DNA of 64,000 bases, from contig CAYMNB010000005.1 in the NCBI GenBank assembly GCA_964391725.1, positions 1-64,000 of the forward strand. Reading direction: 5' to 3'. Below, piece after piece: positions 34,134 to 41,523 of this stretch. Both the position numbers and the translations under genes were made by a program. Position 1 is the stretch's first letter, and every line of letters begins with the position of its first letter. Origin of the DNA: SpSt-1165 sp964391725 (lineage in GTDB: Bacteria > Chloroflexota > Anaerolineae > Anaerolineales > Anaerolineaceae). A model generated the notes under the pieces. It was not told the origin of the DNA. It saw nothing but the letters and a program-made list of their open reading frames with translations, and searched no databases.

Positions 34134-36095
34134 ATGACTGATAACCGTTCATACAGAGAATCAACAACATACGACCGGCTGGTGCCGAAGGTGAAGCAGC
34201 GGTTGGAATCTCTGCCCGCTTTTTCTCCCGAGGAGTATAAGGCGTTTGCCGGGCGGCTCGACAATCATTTCAGCCAGTTATTTTCGTTGTTATTTGACAT
34301 TTATGGCCACCAGTACGATTTTTATTATCACCTGGAAGAGCTGTTGGTATTGATGGGAACTGCCTGGTTTACACGCAAGCGGGCACTAAAGCGAAGAGAT
34401 CTGCAGCGTGAAAACAAACCTTACTGGTACCAATCCAATCAACAGGTGGGAGCGGTGTGTTATGTTGATCTGTTTGCCATTGATATAAAAGGAATAATCG
34501 ATCACATTCCATATTTTAAAGAACTTGGCATCACCTACCTCCATCTCATGCCACTGTTTGATTGCCCGCCGGAAGAAAACGACGGCGGATATGCAGTTTC
34601 CAGTTTCCGCAAAGTCAATCCCTCCTTGGGCACTATCCAGGACCTGCAACAGTTAACCGACAGGCTCCATGAAGAAGGTATATCCCTTGCCTTAGACCTC
34701 GTCTTTAATCACACTTCAAACGAACATGAATGGGCACAAAAAGCGTTGACGGGTGATCCCCGTTTTGAACGTTTTTACTTTCTGTTTGATGATCGCATCC
34801 TTCCTGACCAGTATGAGCACTCGCTGCGTGAGATTTTCCCGGACGAACATCCGGGCGCGTTCACCTACCTCAGAGAGCAGAAAAAATGGGTCTGGACAAC
34901 CTTCCATTCCTACCAATGGGACCTCAACTACCAGAATCAGGATGTGTTCAATGCCATGGCGGATGAGATGCTTGCCATCGCCAACCTGGGCGCCGATGTC
35001 ATCCGATTGGATGCTGTACCATTCATCTGGAAACAAATGGGCACGTCCTGCGAGAATTTACCACTGGCGCATACCCTCATTCGCGCCTTCAATGCCGTGT
35101 GCCGCATCGCCGCGCCGTCTTTGCTGTTCAAATCAGAAGCCATCGTTCATCCCGACGATGTCAAAAGTTACATCGACATGAAGGAATGCCAAATCTCCTA
35201 TAACCCATTATTTATGGCGCTTCTGTGGAACACCATGGCCACGCGCGAAGTCAACCTGCTGCAGGCTGCCCTCATTCAGCGTCATCAATTGCCCGATGGC
35301 TGCGCCTGGGTCAATTATGTACGATGCCATGACGATATCGGGTGGACATTTGCGGATGAAGACGCTGCCCAATTGGGTATCAATGGGTTTGACCACCGCC
35401 GCTTTCTTAACGCATTTTATACAGGCCGGTTCGATGGTAGTTTTGCGCGCGGGTTGCCATTTCAGGAGAACCTAAAGACCGGTGATGCTCGCATATCGGG
35501 CACCTGCGCCTCACTGGCAGGGCTTGAGTTCGCCCTGCAAACCAATGACCAGACCGAAATCGAATTTGCCAAACGGCGTGTATTGCTGCTGCATGGATTA
35601 ATACTCACCCTCGGTGGTATGCCCCTGCTTTATCTGGGCGACGAATTGGGTGTAATCAATGATTATTCCTTTACACAAGATCCTGGAAAAGCACATGACA
35701 GCCGCTGGGTACACCGTCCGCAATTAAGTGATGCCATGCGCGAAAAAAGGCATGACCCTGACACCATCGAACACGAGATTTTCACAGGTCTTTTAAAAAT
35801 TATCAACATCCGTAAGCAGCAGGCAGCCTTCTCAGGGCCTGATTTGCAGGTTATCGCTACAGAAAACAACCATGTCATTGGATTCCTGCGCCAGGCAGAT
35901 AATCAACGCCTGCTCGTTTTTGCCAATTTTTCAGAAACCTCCCAACCGATAGCCGCCAATATATTTCGGTTGTACGGATTGACCTATCGTTTCCAAAATT
36001 TATTAACACAAAAAATCTTAACCCTCGAAAATCTGACCCTGCAACCATATGAGTTGGCCATTCTGAAAGCGCTTGACGCAGATGCCATTTTTTGA
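34134..36095 (+). CDS. Amylosucrase (GH13)
   Basis: The 653-residue enzyme uses sucrose to lengthen alpha-1,4-glucan chains, releasing fructose. The GH13 regions are complete: DLVFNHTSNEH, RLDAVPFIWKQMGTSCENLP with nucleophile Asp293, FKSEAIVHP with acid/base Glu335, and VRCHDDIGWTF with Asp400. Each lies 7 residues beyond the Neisseria amylosucrase positions (286, 328, 393), and the IWKQMGTSCENLP stretch is a strong amylosucrase mark. No signal peptide is seen, so it is probably cytoplasmic and may act on stored glycogen. I chose the ATG at 34134 with GTAGGAG upstream; 27 extra upstream residues are unlikely to be translated. Sucrose phosphorylase is a less likely alternative. Confidence 0.92.
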   Translation: MTDNRSYRESTTYDRLVPKVKQRLESLPAFSPEEYKAFAGRLDNHFSQLFSLLFDIYGHQYDFYYHLEELLVLMGTAWFTRKRALKRRDLQRENKPYWYQSNQQVGAVCYVDLFAIDIKGIIDHIPYFKELGITYLHLMPLFDCPPEENDGGYAVSSFRKVNPSLGTIQDLQQLTDRLHEEGISLALDLVFNHTSNEHEWAQKALTGDPRFERFYFLFDDRILPDQYEHSLREIFPDEHPGAFTYLREQKKWVWTTFHSYQWDLNYQNQDVFNAMADEMLAIANLGADVIRLDAVPFIWKQMGTSCENLPLAHTLIRAFNAVCRIAAPSLLFKSEAIVHPDDVKSYIDMKECQISYNPLFMALLWNTMATREVNLLQAALIQRHQLPDGCAWVNYVRCHDDIGWTFADEDAAQLGINGFDHRRFLNAFYTGRFDGSFARGLPFQENLKTGDARISGTCASLAGLEFALQTNDQTEIEFAKRRVLLLHGLILTLGGMPLLYLGDELGVINDYSFTQDPGKAHDSRWVHRPQLSDAMREKRHDPDTIEHEIFTGLLKIINIRKQQAAFSGPDLQVIATENNHVIGFLRQADNQRLLVFANFSETSQPIAANIFRLYGLTYRFQNLLTQKILTLENLTLQPYELAILKALDADAIF

Positions 36096-36120
36096 CTTTT
36101 GATTTCATTTATGCTATGCT
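36092..36120 (+). promoter_or_regulatory. Promoter of the MBL-SucC-SucD operon
   Basis: TTGACT (36092-36097, overlapping the amylosucrase stop codon) and TATGCT (36115-36120) are 17 nt apart, and the -10 carries the TGn extension (TG at 36112-36113). It is about 115 nt before the MBL hydrolase start, so there is a sizeable 5' leader. Confidence 0.6.
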
Positions 36121-36237
36121 TGGTGCTTAGTAGAAGCCTTTGAAAATGTCCATCCTTGCGGAAAATAAATTGGGCAAACAGGCACAAACAGGATTCGATT
36201 TAAGGCAACATAGAAGGTAAGAAGACCGCAGCCGCAC

Positions 36238-37059
36238 ATGCAAATCGAACGAATCTCAGAAAATGTATATTGGTTTCAGAGCGAAATATATGCCCAGGTG
36301 ACAGCCGGTGTTGTTGTCGGAACCCACTGGGCAATTGTCATTGACACCCTCGCCATGCCGGAAGAAACGCTTGAAATGCGCCGCTATGTCGAAGAAGAGC
36401 TCAACATTCCTGTACGCTATATCATCAACACCCATCACCATGCAGATCACTCCTGGGGAAACTGCTTCTTCCCTGGCGCTTATGTGTTTGCCCATGATCG
36501 CTGCCGTGCCGAAATGGCGTCCAGCGGCATCAAAGCCCTGGAAGCCACCGCAGAACATGACCAACAGTTCAAACAAACCAAATTGGTCCTCCCTCATTTC
36601 ACCTTCTCCAAAGGCAACCTTGAATTACAGGTTGGAAAAAAGAACCTGAAACTTATGGCTACGCCCGGACATAGTTTTGACTCGATCTCAGTATTTATCG
36701 ATGAAGATCGTATCTTATTCGCAGGCGACGCCGTTCTGCCAGTGCCTTTCATCGCCGATGGTGACATCAATCAGATGCGCCAATCATTGTATTTAATCAA
36801 CAACCTCAGCCTTGAAAACCTGATCCAGGGCCATGGTGAGGTTATATTGCGCGGCGAAGTGCAGGAAATCATTGAATCGAACCTTACCTACCTTGATAAG
36901 ATCGAATCAATCGTCAAAGAAGTGAAACAAAACCGCCAGCCCATAGAAATACTAAAAAAGCACACCATAGAAACTTGTGGAAAAAGCCGCATCTTTTTGA
37001 ATGGTGTGGCAGAAGAATTGCACCAAAGCAACTTGAGAACCTTGTATCACCTGTTGTAA
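36238..37059 (+). CDS. MBL-fold metallo-hydrolase
   Basis: The 273-residue protein has the metallo-beta-lactamase signature THHHADHSWGN, a downstream metal ligand in TPGHSFDS, an Asp in LFAGDAVLP and a histidine in IQGHGE, so a two-metal site is complete. The fold covers residues 1-205; about 65 helical residues follow. MBL members include thioesterases (glyoxalase II), quorum-quenching lactonases and many unknowns; no subfamily stands out. It is 48 nt before a SucC-like gene and shares the strand and promoter with the SucC/SucD-like pair. A role as thioesterase acting on a CoA or other thioester made or used by that pair is a reasonable guess, not shown. Confidence 0.88.
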   Translation: MQIERISENVYWFQSEIYAQVTAGVVVGTHWAIVIDTLAMPEETLEMRRYVEEELNIPVRYIINTHHHADHSWGNCFFPGAYVFAHDRCRAEMASSGIKALEATAEHDQQFKQTKLVLPHFTFSKGNLELQVGKKNLKLMATPGHSFDSISVFIDEDRILFAGDAVLPVPFIADGDINQMRQSLYLINNLSLENLIQGHGEVILRGEVQEIIESNLTYLDKIESIVKEVKQNRQPIEILKKHTIETCGKSRIFLNGVAEELHQSNLRTLYHLL

Positions 37060-37107
37060 AGTCTCACCACCGATTCATTTACTCGCGGGAGTCAAAAGTA
37101 GTAAAAA

Positions 37108-38259
37108 ATGCGCCTGAGTGAATATCAGACCAAGCAAATATTTGCGCGTTACGGAATTCCAATGCCTCGCGGACGGGTTGCTTCCAGTTCTCGCGAAGTA
37201 AGTCAGATTGCCGAAGAGTTGGGCGGCCAGGTGGTCATAAAGGCGCAAGTATTGGTGCATGCGCGCGGCCGATTGGGTGGCATCCGTGTCGCCCGGTCAG
37301 TGTATGAGGCAGAACAGGTTTCAATGCAAATCCTGGGCATGGAACTGGGTGGGTTGCCTGTGCATAAAGTTCTCGTAGATGAATTGATTGCCTTTGCAGA
37401 CCAATACTATATTTCCATCGAGACTGACTATGCGGAAGGTAAACCAAAATTAACCGCTTATATCATCGTGCGCTCTGGTGACAATGGCAATGGCGTCCAG
37501 GAGCAGAATCGCTTCGAACAACACATCGATCCATTATTTGGCTTGTTAGAGTACCAGGTGCGCGATGTTGCCATCCATCTGGACCTGCCGCGTGAACATT
37601 GGAGCCAATTTCACAACGCTGTGTATGGCCTCTGGCGGGTGTATTGGGAATGCGATGCGCTTTCCACCGAGATAAATCCGCTGGTCATCTGCGATGACAA
37701 TGGCTTAATCTCTCTGGATGGCACCATTGACCTTGATGATGAAGCCTTATTCCGCCATCTCGAACTGGCAGAAATGCGTGACTTTACCTCAGATGCCGAT
37801 TTGCAGAACGAAGCCCGCAAATACGGCTTTAACCTGGTCCCGTTCGATGGAAACATCGGCACTATCAGCAATGGCGCTGGTTTGGCGGTGGCAACCGTTG
37901 ATGCCATTCAACATCATGGTGGTTCCGCTGCCAACTATCTCGACGCAGGCGCCTGTCACACACCCGAAAAAGTGACCCTGGCCCTGAAACTAACCATGAA
38001 CGGCCCCGGAGTCACAACGATTCTGGTCAATTTCTTTGGCGGAATCTCCCATTGCACAGCGGTCGCAGAGGGAATCAAGGATCTATTGCAAGAAGTAGAG
38101 GTGGAAATTCCTATCATTGTACGTTTGACTGGTGACGGCGCCCAGGAAGCACAACAATTACTGGCAGAACTGCCAGTTATGGTGATTTCAGATTTTTCCG
38201 AAGCCATTCATACAGCCATCCAGCAATCCAATCCTGCCAATGGAGCGCCCAGCCGATGA
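37108..38259 (+). CDS. Divergent succinyl-CoA synthetase beta subunit-like protein
   Basis: The 383-residue protein has the SucC layout: an ATP-grasp domain (MRLSEYQTKQIFARYGIPMP, VVIKAQVLVHARGRLGGIR, EINPLVICDD, SLDGTIDLDDEALFRH) and the CoA-ligase domain (FDGNIGTISNGAGLAVATVDAIQ, LVNFFGGISHC, VRLTGDG). Length is normal. Two glycine-rich elements depart from canonical SucC: the HAGGRGKAGG loop reads LVHARGRLGG, and the DVGGGA loop reads DAGACH. It overlaps the SucD-like gene by 4 nt and follows an MBL hydrolase. Canonical SucCD makes succinate and ATP from succinyl-CoA through a phosphohistidine on SucD; because the partner here lacks that histidine, this complex should not be annotated as a working succinyl-CoA ligase without proof. 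Confidence 0.85.
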   Translation: MRLSEYQTKQIFARYGIPMPRGRVASSSREVSQIAEELGGQVVIKAQVLVHARGRLGGIRVARSVYEAEQVSMQILGMELGGLPVHKVLVDELIAFADQYYISIETDYAEGKPKLTAYIIVRSGDNGNGVQEQNRFEQHIDPLFGLLEYQVRDVAIHLDLPREHWSQFHNAVYGLWRVYWECDALSTEINPLVICDDNGLISLDGTIDLDDEALFRHLELAEMRDFTSDADLQNEARKYGFNLVPFDGNIGTISNGAGLAVATVDAIQHHGGSAANYLDAGACHTPEKVTLALKLTMNGPGVTTILVNFFGGISHCTAVAEGIKDLLQEVEVEIPIIVRLTGDGAQEAQQLLAELPVMVISDFSEAIHTAIQQSNPANGAPSR

Positions 38260-39080
38260 GTGTTTTCGTTGACGAAAAAGCAAGGTTGATTATCCATGGC
38301 ATAACCAGTACTGAAGGCCAAAAACTTGCCCAAAAGATGCTCCACTTTGGCACCGATATCGCCGCTGGTGTCGTGCCAGGCAGAGGCGGTGATTGGGTCT
38401 GTGATGGTAAAGTGCCGGTGTTTGATTCCACACGCAGCGCCGTTGAATTTACAGGTGCGAATACTGCCCTCATTACAGTGCCATCACGGTTTGCCAAAGA
38501 CGCCCTTATGGAATGCGCGTCCTCAGGGGTATCGATGGTGATCTGCACCACCGAAAATATCCCAATGAAAGACATGATGCTGGTCAAACAGTTTTATAAA
38601 AAGCACAATGTCAAGTTATTAGGACCCTCGAGCCCGGGTATATTCTCACCAGAACAAGTCATGATCGGCTCATTCCCTTATCAAAAATTAAGGAAGGGCA
38701 GGATTGGTGTCGTTTCCAGATCAGGCTCTTTGACTTACGAGGCCATTAATTGCCTGGCTGTCCATGATATCGGCATCAGCACCTGTGTAGGCATCGGTGC
38801 TGCGCCCATTCATGGCATCGGCTTCATCGAGATTTTGGATGCCATGCAAATGGATCCCCAAACTGACGAGATCATCCTTATCGGTAAAGTTGACAGTCCG
38901 GAAGAAGAACAAGCATTACGCTACGCCATGCGCAGCATCTTAAAGCCGCTGGTCGTCTATCTGTATGGTTACAGCCGCGCTAACAACATTGACGTAAAAG
39001 ACATCGAGCGTATCTATCCTTTAGCAAAAACGTTTGAAGAAATCCCAAGATTGTTAAAGACGAGTCAACCAAAAAAGTGA
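38256..39080 (+). CDS. SucD-like CoA-ligase alpha subunit lacking the catalytic histidine segment
   Basis: The 274-residue protein follows SucD from its start (MSVFVDEKARLIIHGITSTEGQ) through the CoA-binding domain, KLLGPSSPGIFSPEQVMIG, GVVSRSGSLTYEAINCLA and STCVGIGAAPIHG. In SucD, the strand before the active site continues into the MGHAGAIIAGG loop whose histidine is phosphorylated. Here the strand PLVVYLYGYSR (ending near residue 241) passes straight to IYPLAKTFEEIPRLL, which matches the SucD C-terminus; about 16-20 residues with the histidine are missing. The reading frame is open and the tail still aligns, so this is a deletion, not a frameshift. It ends inside a terminator stem. It may be a non-catalytic or rewired CoA-binding subunit. 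Confidence 0.87.
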   Translation: MSVFVDEKARLIIHGITSTEGQKLAQKMLHFGTDIAAGVVPGRGGDWVCDGKVPVFDSTRSAVEFTGANTALITVPSRFAKDALMECASSGVSMVICTTENIPMKDMMLVKQFYKKHNVKLLGPSSPGIFSPEQVMIGSFPYQKLRKGRIGVVSRSGSLTYEAINCLAVHDIGISTCVGIGAAPIHGIGFIEILDAMQMDPQTDEIILIGKVDSPEEEQALRYAMRSILKPLVVYLYGYSRANNIDVKDIERIYPLAKTFEEIPRLLKTSQPKK

Positions 39081-39103
39081 CCGGCATCGGTCACTTTTTT
39101 GGT
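39068..39103. terminator. Bidirectional terminator overlapping the sucD-like stop
   Basis: A 16-bp stem (39068-39083 with 39088-39103; core AAAAAAGTGACCG) has a 4-nt loop. The sucD-like TGA lies in the left arm. A and T tracts on both arms also suit termination of the convergent acyl carrier protein gene. Confidence 0.88.
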
Positions 39104-39122
39104 TCTCAAAAGAACACCTGCT

Positions 39123-39362
39123 TTATAGATTTTCATCCAGATAGGCCACCACATCTCCGACGGTTCGGATGTCTTTGGCGGATTCATCAGGGATTTCGAT
39201 GTCAAACTTTTCACAGAAACCATCGATCAGGAAGAACTGGTCCATTGAATCTGCTCCGAGGTCTTCCACAAATTTGGTGTCAGCCGAAATTGCGGCTTCA
39301 TCAGGGTTCAATTTCATCACATCGATGATTACTTCTTTTACTTTTTCAAATGTGTCGCTCAT
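39123..39362 (-). CDS. acpP: Acyl carrier protein
   Basis: The 79-residue helical protein has the 4'-phosphopantetheine attachment motif LGADSMDQ with Ser39; canonical AcpP has DSLD, so Met replaces Leu. The rest (FEIEIPDE-like FDIEIPDESAKDIRTVGDVVAYL) is typical. It carries acyl chains as thioesters in fatty acid or related synthesis. The ribosome site AGGAG is before the ATG. It is a lone gene, with no fab genes beside it, and converges on the SucD-like gene. It may be the housekeeping ACP or a specialised one; the sequence alone does not decide. Confidence 0.92.
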   Translation of the reverse strand: MSDTFEKVKEVIIDVMKLNPDEAAISADTKFVEDLGADSMDQFFLIDGFCEKFDIEIPDESAKDIRTVGDVVAYLDENL

Positions 39363-39523
39363 GCTTGATCTCCTGGAACAACGAATAGGTTTGCTAAATG
39401 ATCACAAATTACCACAAAACAATCTCTCTGCCCTTTTTGCATAGATTGATGATATTTTACCGCAGTTGTCTGATTCTGCAAACAAGCGTAGGGAGAATGA
39501 AGAACATCCACAATTCGCGGCTT

Positions 39524-41509
39524 TTACTGTTCACCTTTTTCGAATTGCACCTCCAGCATGCCATGACCGCTTAAGACAGGATACATCACATGGCAATAAC
39601 CTTCAATTATGTCAAACGGAAGCACTTCACCTTCAGGCACCACTCGCACCAATTCGACAGGCTGGTCGACTTTCAGCCGAACGGGAATGCGTGTCAGTGT
39701 AATAATATCTTCGACCACATCGAAATCCCGCCCGCGCCGTTCAGGAATGAAGTGCAGTAGGTGGACAATGTCACGATGCTGTTGCGTCTGGCGGTTTACG
39801 GTCGCAATCAAAGTAGAAGGCCCATCAACCTGCAAAACCGGATCAGGCATCAGCAGCTTAACCGCATTGAAAAACAATTGTTTCACCCAGCGCGGTGCGT
39901 TCTGTTCGTACTGTTGAAAGATTGGGTGGGCATAGGTGATCACATTCCCCTTGCGAGCAATGCCTGCCAGACCTTTCTCACCTGCTGAGGGGGTATGGCG
40001 ATGTGAGCAAAAATGCTCCCAGGTTCGATTGAAATACGGGATTTTCGTTTCTGCCAGCACTTCCGCATCATTCATAGCCATTTTCATCCCACGCAAATAC
40101 ATGACATGCTCCGTGGGCGGCAAACCTTCGCCGATCTCCCCCTGCGGAACGAGAAAATCCGGGGAATAATCAGCCTCCCCTAACAAGTCAACGCCTGTCA
40201 AACCACCCAGCATATACCCGCCATCTTTCGACAAGCCTGATTTATAAGAGCAGATCAACGCACCACCGGTGTTCACAAATTTCGTTAATTTCTCAGCCAG
40301 AGCGTGATCAACCACAATCTCGTCGGGCAGAATCAACAAACGATAAGGACTCAGGTCAGATTGGCTGTCGATAACATCAAATTGTTGTTGCCCTTCTGTC
40401 AGCATGCGCAGAGCACCGGCTGTCGACATTGGCGTTCGCTCTTGGGTGAATTCTTCGACCGTGAATACCCCGATATCCACCCGCGCAGTTACTTCTTCAC
40501 ACCAGGCTTCTTTCTCCGCCACCTCTTCATACACCGAACCGATCAGGTCATAGGTATATTGGCAGATCTTTCCATTCGGATGCAGCTGATCGCCGATAGA
40601 GCATTTGGCGTTCATCGAAAGCATGCGCATGCACTCAAAACGCAAAGCTGCCTGGTTCTTGAACGAATGGAAGTCACCCCAGGAAGTATGGAATTTCCCT
40701 GTCATCCCCAGACATTCCTTGCCAAGCGTTCTGGCGTAAGCCATTGCCACGGGAAAATGCATATAGCCCCAGCCTCCGCTTGGCAATGACTCCAGTTCAA
40801 AATGGGAGTAGGCAGAGGCGGTTTGACTTTCCACCGGCCCGATATTGCCGGCATTGTAGAAGATTGTGCAGTCCTGATTGAACTGTCGCACAAAGGCACT
40901 CATATCCCGCTTAAAATCATTGATCACCTGATGGGCATAGACCATACGGTCGGCATGATCCGCAGGATTCAATCCCAACCGGCGCATGCCATCAATGGAC
41001 CATTGGGAACAATCTTCGCGCACATCCACAATATCGAAGAAAATGCCATCCACCGGCATGCTTTCCAGCACTTCCTGCGTTTGGGCTTTGAGGAAATCCA
41101 CATAAGGGCTGTGGACCAATAACTGCCGGTAAAAACCAGCCTCGAATGGACCAGTGGCTTTGATACGCCCGGTTTCGTCTACCGCCAGCCACTCAGGATG
41201 CTGTTTGGCAGTGAATTCGTCCCATTGCACTGTGATATAGATCGGGACGCGGATACCACGCTTGTGGCAGGCCTCAATTTGTTCGATCAGCAGATGTTTG
41301 CGCGCAAGATGCGGATGAATCCTTTCCGGGAATAATTTCGAATCATAGTAAAGGTAGCCGTGATGGCAGCGCGCAAAACAAGTGATTGAATTAACATGAG
41401 CATTCTGCAGAGTCTGCGCAAACTCCTCGGCATCAAATTCTGCCCCAATCTCGGGAATCAAACCGCTGGTGTGAAAATCCAGATGAACCTGACGAAATGG
41501 CATCGACAT
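39524..41509 (-). CDS. Putative glycoside hydrolase (GHL6-like with beta-galactosidase trimerisation domain)
   Basis: The 661-residue protein has an N-terminal TIM barrel of the hypothetical glycosidase GHL6 type (VHLDFHTSGLIPEIGAEFDAEEFAQTL, ITCFARCHHGYLYYDSKLFP, DGIFFDIVDVRED), followed by a Rossmann-like domain resembling the GH42 trimerisation domain (YRLLILPDEIVVDHAL, FVNTGGALICSYKSG) and a C-terminal beta domain. The FFDIVD aspartate is a likely nucleophile by analogy with fucosidase-type barrels. No signal peptide is present. AAGGAG precedes the ATG at 41509; the frame also has an ATG at 41524 overlapping the GH42 stop. It is co-transcribed after GH42, so both should act on one galactoside- or fucoside-type oligosaccharide. 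Confidence 0.8.
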   Translation of the reverse strand: MSMPFRQVHLDFHTSGLIPEIGAEFDAEEFAQTLQNAHVNSITCFARCHHGYLYYDSKLFPERIHPHLARKHLLIEQIEACHKRGIRVPIYITVQWDEFTAKQHPEWLAVDETGRIKATGPFEAGFYRQLLVHSPYVDFLKAQTQEVLESMPVDGIFFDIVDVREDCSQWSIDGMRRLGLNPADHADRMVYAHQVINDFKRDMSAFVRQFNQDCTIFYNAGNIGPVESQTASAYSHFELESLPSGGWGYMHFPVAMAYARTLGKECLGMTGKFHTSWGDFHSFKNQAALRFECMRMLSMNAKCSIGDQLHPNGKICQYTYDLIGSVYEEVAEKEAWCEEVTARVDIGVFTVEEFTQERTPMSTAGALRMLTEGQQQFDVIDSQSDLSPYRLLILPDEIVVDHALAEKLTKFVNTGGALICSYKSGLSKDGGYMLGGLTGVDLLGEADYSPDFLVPQGEIGEGLPPTEHVMYLRGMKMAMNDAEVLAETKIPYFNRTWEHFCSHRHTPSAGEKGLAGIARKGNVITYAHPIFQQYEQNAPRWVKQLFFNAVKLLMPDPVLQVDGPSTLIATVNRQTQQHRDIVHLLHFIPERRGRDFDVVEDIITLTRIPVRLKVDQPVELVRVVPEGEVLPFDIIEGYCHVMYPVLSGHGMLEVQFEKGEQ

Positions 41510-41523
41510 TTTATTCTCCTTCA

